Shown: positions 55,270 through 64,000 of the stretch, piece after piece
How positions within the stretch are numbered: the first letter of the stretch is position 1
Layout of the letters: each line of letters begins with the position of its first letter
Assembly: GCA_030386875.1 (NCBI GenBank)
Contig: CM059574.1
Coordinates: forward strand, 3,603,934-3,667,933
From: Morinoia aosen
Lineage: Eukaryota; Arthropoda; Malacostraca; Amphipoda; Talitridae
Length of the DNA stretch: 64,000 nt
Direction: 5' to 3'
The notes under the pieces: model-generated
Seen by the model: the letters and a program-made list of their open reading frames with translations, nothing else
Told to the model about the DNA's origin: nothing
Databases searched by the model: none
Made by a program: the position numbers and the translations under genes

Positions 55270-55986
55270 GATATGTGTTTCTAATCGTATTGCAACGTAA
55301 TGTAGACTAGCTATAATAGCAACTGGCTCCAAAAGTGGACCAAAACAATAGTTTCTCCAAAAAAGGATTGTCATTTTCGTGTTATTCACACCAAATACGA
55401 GTACATACTTTGGCGAAAGAAAATATTAAAATTCAGTAAGCCCCGAAACCGAAAATATCCGCAAACACGCAACCATCTATAAGATGAAGAATTTAAAAAC
55501 GACAATTTCAAGGAACTTGATCATATTTATTAGGAATACGTTTCGGAGTCCAGATCCATCATCATTTCGTAAATTTACAAATCATTATGTCTGCAATAAA
55601 GGATAAAGCAAAATGTTGGATACAGTCATTATAGGAAATCAAGAAAATAAAAATAAAATTAAAACATGTCCCAGAAAAACTAAAATCGACAAGATTACTA
55701 TTTAGTTACAATTTGTTATGGGTAGGAACTATCAGAATTGTTGAGGGCCGGTTTTCGTTTAAAAATATGTAGCGACTCTAAAATTCTGAGGTCATATGCA
55801 GTTGAAGCCGAAACTAAGATTTAGTTGCATTTTACTGCGTGATTACGTACTGCGGAGTGTGAGGAGTAAGCTAATTAGTTCCCCGCGCGGAAGCTTCGAC
55901 CCCAATGTTCGACCATTCTGTTATAAAAATTTCGTGACATCATGCCGACGTACGATGATGTGCACTGCACACAACTGTATAACTGT
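55270..55986. repeat. 717-bp perfect direct duplication, right copy
   Basis: This is the partner of 51311-52027. Here it continues into TTAAAAATAAATCAG and the inverted arm, forming the left side of a fold-back. Confidence 0.9.
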
Positions 55987-56630
55987 TAAAAATAAATCAG
56001 AGATCGAGGTTCGCATCTCCATCGGAAGCGTATCCTTGTACCGGAAATATGAAGCAACCATAAAATTATACAATTCCGGTACAAGGATACGCTTTTGATG
56101 GAGAAAGAGCCTTTCTGATTTATTCTTACAGTTGTGTGCAGTGCACATCATCGTACGTCGGCATTACGGCACAAAATTTTTATATCAGAATGGCCGAACA
56201 TCGGGGTTGAAGCTTCAGCACGGGGAATGAATTCGCACAATTCGTACGTAATCACGCAGTAAAATGCAACGAACCGATATCCTCTGCGGACTTCAAAATC
56301 TTAGATTCGGCTTCAACTACATGTGACCTCAGATTTTCAGAGTCGCTACATATTTTTAAAAGAAAACTGGCCCTCAACAATTCTGACAGTTCCTACCCAT
56401 CGTAAATTGGAAGTAGATCATGTCGATTTTACTTTCTCTGGGACATGTTTTTATTTTTTTGTTTTCGTGATTTTCTATAATGACTGTATCCAACATTTTA
56501 TTTTTTCTTTTATTGTTGTCGTAATGAATTTTAATTTTACTAACTGATGATGGAGCTGGACTCCGAAACTTATTCCTAGTAAATATGATTAGGTTCATTG
56601 GAATTTTCCTCGTTTTTAAATTCATCAAGT
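55490..56630. repeat. Fold-back of two inverted Penelope-like fragments
   Basis: The left arm (55490 to about 56040) is inverted and imperfectly repeated in 56060-56630. The centre has TCCTTGTACCGGAA and TTCCGGTACAAGGA as inverted partners (56030-56090). The right arm encodes on the plus strand SSYVGITAQNFY and RMAEH, the diverged equivalent of the left-arm GIY-YIG fragment. Confidence 0.85.
56544..56569 (+). ncRNA. Hammerhead-ribozyme-like core in the Penelope-like 3' end
   Basis: CTGATGA (56544-56550) and GAAAC (56565-56569) enclose GGAG CTGGA CTCC, which can form a 4-bp stem with a 5-nt loop. This resembles the CUGANGA, stem II, GAAA core. One extra T separates CTGATGA from the stem, and stems I and III with a cleavage site are not evident. 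Hammerhead motifs are known from Penelope-like elements. Confidence 0.3.
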
Positions 56631-57159
56631 TGCGATGAAAGCAATCAACTGACCCGTTCAGATGTATTGAACTTTAATATTGTTCGTGAATTGTTCGAAC
56701 ATCTTATCATAGAAGAAAAATGCAAGATTCGTAATGAACGGTGATATGCATGCTAAGTTAAAATAAATTATTAGCTTCGTATTATTTGGCGATTTACAAG
56801 CTAAATTAAAATAGAATTTTCGGCAGTTTCTATATCAAGTTCACAAAAACATTCAAATGCACCTTCAACTTTATTAAATTGGTTTGGTTTTTGCTAGCCT
56901 GTCACATACCTAAAGTTATGGACATTAGGTCAAACTATAAAGGTTTAGTCGTAAAAGTATAAAAATTTTATGTAGCTACAGGGTTTAACTATTCATTTTA
57001 CATAGCTTTCAGTTATGACCGCGACTCATCGGGAATTCAAAGTAGTGAATTCAGTTAACGGGCCTGATTGAACGCTATAATTCAACAGTTAGCTATCTAA
57101 TTTATTAGGTATGAATAGGCTCTTTATTTGATTACAAGTACGCACAGCCCGTCAAAAAT

Positions 57160-57300
57160 TACGGGACTCACTAACTTTCTTGAACAAATTTTCCAAATGT
57201 GATGCCCAACGAATGTATTCATCCTAACAGCAACCGTGATGAAAAATATTCTTGTTCTTACGCACTGGTGAAACTCGTATCACAGATACGGTCACTATAA
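57160..57300 (-). repeat. Dispersed core repeat, inverted copy in hAT-2 right part
   Basis: On the minus strand it reads GTATCTGTGATACGAGTTTC, then TTTTTCATCACGGTTGCTG, then TTTTTGACGGGCTGTGCG. It is the inverse of 50985-51135. Confidence 0.8.
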
Positions 57301-57736
57301 CTCTCCTCATGAGCGTGACAAAGAAAATGGAAGAAGCGGACTCCAAATAAACCAAGGGTATTATTAGATAGTAGCAGGACCCTCGGAGATTCCATGGACA
57401 ATGTCATCGTTAAGCTAGGCGGACCCGAGAAAAAATTCTAACAGTAGTAGTATTACCTAACCTGTGCTAACCTAGCCTATCCTAATCTAAGCTAAGCTAA
57501 CCTATGCTACCCTAACAAAACCTATCCTGAAAAAATGTCAAATATTTAAATGCATGGAAACGCCATCTTTTAATGTTACACTGAGGAATTCGGTATCCAT
57601 GATACCGCAAACTCACACAACGCGGACACCAAATAAATATATAAATAAACACACAACGGGTATTATTAGGTTAAATACTTTTACTTTCATGATTTATGAC
57701 CTTCATTTGAATGATAAAATACGTATTATTGGAAAG

Positions 57737-57830
57737 TATCGGTAAAGTATCGGCCGGATTTTGCCGATACCGATACCGATACCACTAAAAATGGCCGATA
57801 CTGCCGATACCGATACCGATACCGATACAT
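57737..57830 (+). repeat. hAT-2 right CCGATA array
   Basis: Runs of three to four CCGATA units are separated by CACTAAAAATGG and similar linkers. The orientation is the same as the array at 50090-50215, while the outermost tip ATCGGTACATCACTA is inverted. A short inverted piece (AGTATCGG twice) opens it. Confidence 0.85.
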
Positions 57831-60800
57831 CGGTACATCACTAAAACTGGATAAAGATTTTATAGGTAGGTAATTGTCTTGTCTGGAGATCCGGTGGTAA
57901 GGTTTTTTCGATAGTTTGATTTTTTGAATTATGAGAAATTTTTTCCAAAAAATCGACCACTTTTTCCGATTTTTCAAATTCCTCTGCTTCTAATCTTCAA
58001 CTTGATTTGAAATTCAAAAAACTGTACCACTGCCTCTCTAGGATATTTCAATCGCTTTTGATTGATATATTTGCCATTCCAGTACCTGAAAAACTGTGGG
58101 AGAAGACCCTCTTTAAAGATCAAAAAATTAACTTCTCAGGAGAGCTATTTTTCTAAAAAAAATTAATTTTTCTCGTTTTATTTCTGCATTAATCATTTGT
58201 TTTCAATAAATTTTACAGCTATCGTAGATCTTTCCAATCTCCATCGATTGCTATATTAGCCATTCCTGTACCTTCATAACTGTGGGAAAGGATTCATATA
58301 AAAACAATGAATCCAAATTTCAGAACACCAGTCATTTTTAAAAAAATTGTTTTTTTTTAATTACAACCAAATTTTAATTTTTTCAACTCTTTCGCTTGGT
58401 AGCTCTTCTTGAGCCCTTTCGAATGATATATTTGCCATTCTTGTACTTTCAAAACTGCAGGAGGCGATTGTATGTTTACAAAACAGCTAATTAGCTGATG
58501 ACTCAGAGTGGCGGGACTCAAAACACTCAGTTACTTCATCATAATTTACACTGAGAGTGAGAATGTTTCCTTTGAGTACTACAGCATTTCAAGCAAGGCC
58601 ATGAATGAACTCTCTTGCTATTTCCGTAGAAAAACATTCAATACGGAGTCATAACGAGGGGGAAAGAGGGAGATCACCCATCCATTGGCGCGCCCCAAGG
58701 TCACGCTAGTGCGTGTCTTATATCCCGTCTAGAAGACGAACCACTGTACGTACTTGAGAGCGAATTATACTGTTGGATACGCAAAAAAATACTCTATTAG
58801 AGTTTATAAACTAAAATCCCTATTATAGTGGACCCAGACCGTCCCGTTAATTTGGTCAGTACTCTAGAAAGATGATCTAAGGATTATTGAAACTGGTGTA
58901 ACATTTTCTGTGTCAAAAATTTGATTAATAAATGATGTTGATTAATAAATATACTGTTAGTGCATTTTTTCAATTTCAACCATAAAGTGCCTCTGCTTGC
59001 ACTGTATTCTCTGTTCTATGGATATTGTTCTGCTCATTATGCATCAGAGTGATGGAGCACAAGGGGTCAGCCTCTAAGCTGTCTCCACTCCAATTAGCAT
59101 GCCAACCCCATTCAGCAGCTACAAACCATAGAGTCAAGTGATCTATTTCCAGATTCTAGTCAGTTGGTAATACTTTGGTATTTGTCAAACATTTTTATAC
59201 TTGTAAATGTTAGAATCTTAGCATATTTTTTAAACCAAACCATTCTACAGTAACCAATAAAGTGCATATCCAGTGAATAATGTTATGATATAACATTTTT
59301 TGATTTTATTTCCCTCTATGCATTCATTTTGAAAATTTCCTAAAATTTGTTTTGTCACTGTTTATTTTAAAGAATTTGTACTTCATCAGGATTTCTTTGC
59401 CTATCATATATGTTAACTTGAAATATTCATGTTTATTCGTCTTTCAACTTTTTTATCTTTGCATTTTTCATTGCATAAAAATGATAGAAAATTCTGCCTA
59501 ATTTCAAGAAATTTGTTTATGAGCATTGTTGCCACCTTTGATCACTGATTATTTTGCATTCTCATCATGAATTAAAGGCTTGGATAGGCAAATAAACTGT
59601 CATATTATTAGCATAAATTGGATGTATTGAGCCTCTGGCATCTCAAGTCTTTTGCTATTTCACAATGATGACATTTGTTTGTAACAAACAGAACTGAATA
59701 GTGCTATGAAATAATAACCTACTTGAAAACCCAATTGAAAAATACAAGGATGTTATAATATTCAATGGCTCTGGCTCAACTGGTTTTGATAGATTATTAG
59801 TTTCACTAATGAATGAAGATTCAAATCTTTATTAATTCAAAGTTTATCCAAGCATGACAAATTAACTAAAATGCAATAGTAAATCATAGGAAAATACAGG
59901 ATTCCTAACTGCTAAATGGGTTTGAGTAAACCAATTGAATATCTAATGATATTTTGTCTCCTTTGTGCTCCACTACTCTGATTTAAAAACTATGCTTGGT
60001 CATAACCACATATTTAGATGCACATCATGTCAAAAAAATTGATAAACTTATGATGACTGAACTAGAAATGAAAGCTTATCCTTGAAGTAGAAATTTTTTA
60101 ATATAATTCGTAACCATATTGTGACAGGAGGTGGGCAAAGATCTAGAACACTTAATTTTATTACAGTGACCTTTTACTTGTTTGTGTTGCTCATATTTAT
60201 AAGAATGGCTTGTTTTCATTGCTTACGTTCTTTATCACCATAATTTGTGAGATATGTATTTAGGGCAAATGTTTAGTTAGCTAATGGATGTTTAGTTTCA
60301 GGTGGCAGTTCATTACCTTCATAATATGAGTAAATGATTTAGATATCAGTGTTCTGTGAAACTTACTAGCTAGGCAAGAACTGCAGTAATATTTCACAAT
60401 AAAATTTGAATAAATTATATTTTGAACACGAGTTATGCCATTGGTAGTTTTACTTGATCAAAAATTCAAAGCATTTGTTAATCATACACAGATTAACCCC
60501 TTCCAAGCGTCAGGGTTTTTACCGAAGTGCACAAATTTTGAAATGATCTTTATGTAGTAGCTGCCGCTGTTCATGACAGTCATTTCACGGTATAAATAGT
60601 CACGCCGCTAAATGGAAGGAATGTCTTGTGACTATATATAGTTTCTACCAATTGATAGGATCTAGTTGAACCTAATTTTTTGAAATATAGAAATGAAAAG
60701 GACATATTTATTACAGTTTATTTGAAATCATTTAAAAAAAATGACTGAGGAATAAATTTCAATTTGAATAATTTTTAAATTATAGACTTGCATTTGATTT

Positions 60801-61870
60801 TTATTTTTGATATGTGATGAGTAGTAATAAAATTATAAGTATCATGAAAGACTACAAATGTATGTTTTTATGATTACCGATGGAATGGTACATCTGAACA
60901 TATTGATTTTTCATACACAAATTAAAAAGTTTGAAGAGAATGCACGAAAGGTGTTTTGCTCACAAAAGCATGTTGTTGCAGGTCCAGAATTTCCTATAAT
61001 ACATCATCAATCTTGTATAGCGAGTCTAAAACTATTATTGAAATGAAACTTTAGTGTTTCTTACAGTTTACTCAGAACCAGAATATGAAAAATAACTAGT
61101 CCAGAGGCACAGCAAATAGAAGAAATTATGCAGACCGGTATGACAAAATGAGCCAAGAGTAGGGAGCATAGGGAGCATGGACATGAGTTGTTGACTTGCC
61201 GGCTGAAAAGAATGAGTGTAACTCATAAGTACAAGAACCACAAGCAGCTCTCATAACCAGGCTTCACAAAAATAATAAAACAAACCAACATAATTTAAAC
61301 AGATATCTGAAGCAAATAGATCTCATAAAGCAAAGTAAATCAAAATAAATCAAAAACACACATTATATAAGTAAAATGAACATTAAGAACAATACTTCAA
61401 CTCAAAATAAAGGAAATCAATCAAAATGAACATCTCAAGACACAATGGAAAAAGAATAAAAGAAGCAAACCAAAGCAGAAACCAAACTGATGAACTGAAA
61501 ATTTTAACAATGCACATGCTAATTAACTAGAAAAACCATTTAACTCACCTCCCATGATGGTGGAACTTAAGCATTAACTCACCTCCCAAGATGGTGGAAC
61601 TTAAGCAAGCTGGATCTTCCAGGCTTAAGACTAACTTATGTACAATGATAGTTCATAGCACAGCAAGAATCTAGGCTGAAACAAATGAAAATAAACACAC
61701 AAAATAAGCATGCAAGCAATATTATCACAGAGCACACAAAAACCTCGGCCAATAGTGCGTGATGAAAACCTTAGGAGGCCTCCCGATAACAATATAAGAG
61801 TTTTGAAATGAAATTATTAATTTTATTATTATTTGATGAGATTATTATTATTATTAGAGAACAAAAAATC

Positions 61871-62545
61871 CAAGGCGTGTCCGTAAAATAAGTTCCACGG
61901 GCTGCCGCTGGCGCTAGGATTGTTTCTATGCGAGGCCAGGCAACAGAGGCAGGTTATTTGGCTTCCCCACTCTGTTTGGCTTCCGTCAGCGATGGAGCTT
62001 CCTCTTGCGTCTCCCACCAGGTGCAAGTTGGATGCCTAAATGTTCTGTCAAAATCTTGTCAATTGTGGTTTTGCTGACCTCTGGAATCTTTTCGCACAGC
62101 TCCCGAACTATAATCCGTCGATTTTCAAGCATTGCCCTTTGACTTGGGCAACTGTTTGGTCAGAAACCGTAGGCCGCCCTGCACGGGCTTCGTCGTGGAC
62201 GTCTGTTCGGCCATTTTCAAAGTCCCAGACCTATCTGTGCACCATCCCGGAGCTCGTACACTCTTCTCCATACACTTGACAAAGTTCTTCATGAATTTCC
62301 TTTGCCGATTTCTTCTTAGCGGCCAGGAAACGAATAACGAACTGCAACTCGCAGCTGGTGGGAGATGCAAAAGGAAGCTCCATCGCTGACGGCTACTGAG
62401 GCAAGACTAAACGTCGCATCAACGCTGGCTTGGTCAGGGATTGGAGTGGGAGAACCAAACAACCTGCCTCTGTTGGCTGGCCGTGCATAGAAACGATTCT
62501 AGCCCCAGAGGCAGCCTGTGGAACTTATTTTACGGACACGCCTTG
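61871..62545. mobile_element. Mariner derivative with long inverted ends
   Basis: The outer tips are CAAGGCGTGTCCGTAAAATA and its inverse (28 bp perfect). Inverted similarity extends about 150-190 bp inward, up to a shared CAGCGATGGAGCTTCC...CTCCCACCAG. TA follows the right tip. It is 675 bp with a central transposase fragment on the minus strand. Confidence 0.85.
62030..62390 (-). pseudogene. Mariner transposase N-terminal fragment
   Basis: From an ATG near 62388 the minus strand encodes FVIRFLAAKKKSAKEIHEEL and later DVHDEARAGRPTVSDQTVAQ, the helix-turn-helix and linker of mariner transposases. Several in-frame stops interrupt it (in the VHR-stop-V and later positions). The catalytic domain is missing. 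The first codons lie in the extended inverted repeat. Confidence 0.85.
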
Positions 62546-63305
62546 TATCAATTCAATAAATTTCAATACAAATGAGAAAACTTTAGCTGAGCGGGTAGAG
62601 GAGCAAGCCTGTTACCCCTCCTGCCCCGCAATCACGCACCAACCATATTGATGTCTAGTAAAATACTGAAATGCCTGAACCCATTGTTCAACTTGCTTAA
62701 AATTGTCTGAGGAACTGAAGAGGATGCCAGACAACACTTTTTGGACGCAGTCTTTATATTTTAGCTACCACTTTTGTGTAGCAAGTGAAATAAAACAGCA
62801 ACTAAATAAAGACGTGCCACTGAATGGGACTATTTTTGAGATGAACTTTTGTGTAGTTGTGCCGCTTCGAATGGGTTAACACAGCTTTCTTTTTTCAAGT
62901 GCACAAATTAATTGAAATTTTATTAGTTTATAAGAAATACTTCTTTTGATATGAGTGGTAAGTTATTGTTCATTTCTAGTATGTTGGTTATAGAAATTTT
63001 TGTGTACATTGTTTTAATCAAACACTGCAGTTACTCAACATCTTGCCTCAGACTTAGGCTTTGAGTACATTTTGTCAACTTCTTGTTTAATATCTTTAGT
63101 TAACATTGAAACTAGGTTAGCAACTCCTATTTTGTGTATATGTTGATATTGAGTGAACTACAATGTTTCCTCTCTTAATGGTTTTGTTTTCATTTACTGT
63201 TTTGCATTGAGTTGTGGAGGAAAAGTTAATCAATTTGTATTGCATTGTACTGACTCATGACTGCTCTGAGGGATAATTTTCTCAAAGATTTTCTGCATTT
63301 TCCAG

Positions 63306-63352
63306 TGGAAAGGTTTCTCACCTTATTGGCGAGACCTGGCAGCATCGTAAAG
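63306..63352 (+). CDS. Nucleotide-sugar transporter (SLC35A4/senju-like), third coding exon
   Basis: The acceptor GCATTTTCCAG ends at 63305 and the donor GTGAGC starts at 63353. Its 47 nt complete the split codon from exon 2 (Ser) and add GKVSHLIGETWQHRK, ending in phase 1. The charged, cytosolic-loop-like sequence is what family members have between the second and third helices. Remaining exons must lie beyond the window. The evidence is phase agreement and position rather than strong motif content. Confidence 0.65.
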
Positions 63353-63594
63353 GTGAGCAATTCTGAGGTGTGCCACACATCAGGACATGGGAACCTGGCT
63401 GAGATTTTGCTTTAGCCTGTCGAGAAACTTGAATTTATTTAGTTGTTATTTCGATGGATGCTTTTTCTTCATAATTAAGTTCATTCAAACATAATATGTC
63501 ATTACTCCATGGTTCAAACCAGTTTCAATTAAATATTGTAATGTGTTTTTAGTGACTTTTCTGAACATTTTCTAGCCTTGGGTTTAGTGATGTA

Positions 63595-64000
63595 CCGATA
63601 CCATTTTTTTTTGCCTATACCGATACCCATTTTTTGGCCGATACCGATACCCCGATACTTGAAAATACCGATACTTTGACCGATACCACTACCGATACCG
63701 ATACTTTTACAATCATCTAACCTAATAATACCCGTTGTATGTTAGTTTATGTATTAGTTCGGTGTCCGCCTCTTAAGAAACATAGAATGTCTGAGTTTGC
63801 GGTATCATGGATACCGAATTCCTCAGTGTAACGAAGATCGTTTGTACATGCAATGATATGTTTGAAATTTCATCAGAATAGGTTAGTAGTATTGGATAGG
63901 TTGTTGTGATCGCCGTAATTTGCGCATTTTCCTAACCATGTCGCTTTTGTGCAGCTTTCAGGCCATATTGAATGATTAAAAGACATTAAATTAAATATGG
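63595..64000 (+). mobile_element. Second hAT-2 copy, left end, running off the window
   Basis: It starts TAGTGATGTACCGATACC and matches 50081-50500 closely, including the CCGATA array and CCTAATAATACCCGTTGTATG. The right end is outside the window. It lies in intron 3 of the transporter gene. Confidence 0.85.

Larger units (their letters stand above)
50081..57843. mobile_element. hAT-2: 7.76-kb hAT-type element with CCGATA arrays
   Basis: The terminal inverted repeat is TAGTGATGTACCGAT and the 8-bp target duplication is AAACTGGA (50073-50080 and 57844-57851), typical of the hAT superfamily. CCGATA hexamer runs lie inside both ends, mostly in the same orientation. Subterminal inverted similarity follows (50222-51135 against 57160-57670). 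No hAT transposase is recognised. The centre is occupied by a solo LTR, a 717-bp duplication and a Penelope-like fold-back. Confidence 0.9.
49877..58740. mobile_element. Diverged TTAA-family element split by hAT-2
   Basis: The left part (49877-50080), GGATGGTCTCGCGGG...AAAAAGTCCGTCG...TTTTCACAATAGGTGTCA, matches the inverted right end of copy 1. The right part (57852 to about 58740) ends near CCCGTCTAGAAGACG. The right boundary is uncertain. Confidence 0.55.
60497..62875. mobile_element. Possible TTAA-flanked element enclosing a mariner derivative
   Basis: TTAA precedes CCCCTTCCAAGCG (60493-60509) and follows the inverse of CCCATTCGAAGCG (62863-62879); 11 of 13 tip bases match. A related inner motif (CACGCCGCTAAATGG and ACGTGCCACTGAATGG) occurs near both ends. 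No piggyBac transposase is seen. The pairing of these two ends is plausible but not proven. Confidence 0.5.
44702..63305 (+). other. Intron 2 of the transporter gene (18.6 kb, transposon-filled)
   Basis: It is bounded by GTTAGT and TTTTCCAG. More than half consists of identifiable elements: TTAA elements at 45243-49166, hAT-2 at 50081-57843, and a TTAA element with a mariner derivative at 60497-62875. The stretches 44702-45238, 49171-49870, 58745-60490 and 62880-63305 show nothing recognisable. Confidence 0.75.

Noticed and set aside
57447..57530. CCTAA/GCTAACC-rich stretch as interstitial telomere repeat
   Set aside because: The units are irregular and belong to the subterminal part of hAT-2, with a counterpart at 40855-40900.
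1..64000. CRISPR array, phage or bacterial defence system
   Set aside because: Tandem repeats here lack uniform spacers and Cas-like genes, and the spliced gene and retroelements show nuclear eukaryotic DNA.

Overview
This is AT-rich eukaryotic DNA, most likely from an arthropod and probably an insect. The evidence is a Copia element with the insect-type PBS, Tc1/mariner and pogo/Tigger remnants of insect-like sequence, a tRNA-derived SINE, and a spliced nucleotide-sugar-transporter gene resembling the SLC35A4/senju group. There are no bacterial-type operons. Almost everything else is transposable-element DNA, and many insertions can be resolved to the base from target-site duplications (TSDs).

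Layout. 1-8495: unassigned flank, then a GC-rich Ty3/gypsy element (Gypsy-1, 1978-8495, TSD CATTC) that carries a TTAA-type DNA element flanked by a 448-bp duplication. 8496-10012: unassigned, with a GTTGCG-rich patch and a MITE end. 10013-27660: a 221-bp TTAA MITE split by a minus-strand non-autonomous LTR retroelement (10222-27644, TSD CGTC, two 2,614-bp LTRs, 1,150-bp non-coding interior). Its left LTR is split by a 6.4-kb hAT-type element (10491-16846), which itself holds a mariner-type remnant. Its right LTR is split by Gypsy-2 (22294-26969). 27994-30137: a diverged solo LTR of the same family in plus orientation (TSD AAAG). 30329-35065: a second copy of the MITE, split by a nearly intact Copia element (30462-34980). 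35070-41587: MITEs, a Tigger relic, and a hAT-related repeat.

41588-63352: host gene on the plus strand. Three phase-compatible exons (41588-41693, 44584-44701, 63306-63352) encode the start of a membrane nucleotide-sugar transporter, and the gene continues beyond the window. Intron 1 holds a 1.8-kb TIR element with a SINE, a 26-bp minisatellite and an exon-like ORF. Intron 2 is 18.6 kb and holds TTAA elements, a 7.8-kb hAT-type element (50081-57843, TSD AAACTGGA), and a TTAA element containing a mariner derivative. Inside the 7.8-kb element are a solo LTR flanked by a 717-bp perfect duplication and a fold-back of Penelope-like fragments. Another hAT-type left end begins at 63595.

How things work together: the autonomous elements encode gag, protease, reverse transcriptase, RNase H and integrase, but each copy has a visible defect. 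The non-autonomous LTR and DNA elements must use machinery encoded elsewhere. The most unusual signals are two hAT-type families whose ends carry hexamer arrays in the same orientation at both ends, the LTR element with 2.6-kb LTRs and no genes, a well-formed candidate -1 frameshift module in Gypsy-1, and long direct duplications around two insertions. All assignments come from reading the sequence; no database search was run.
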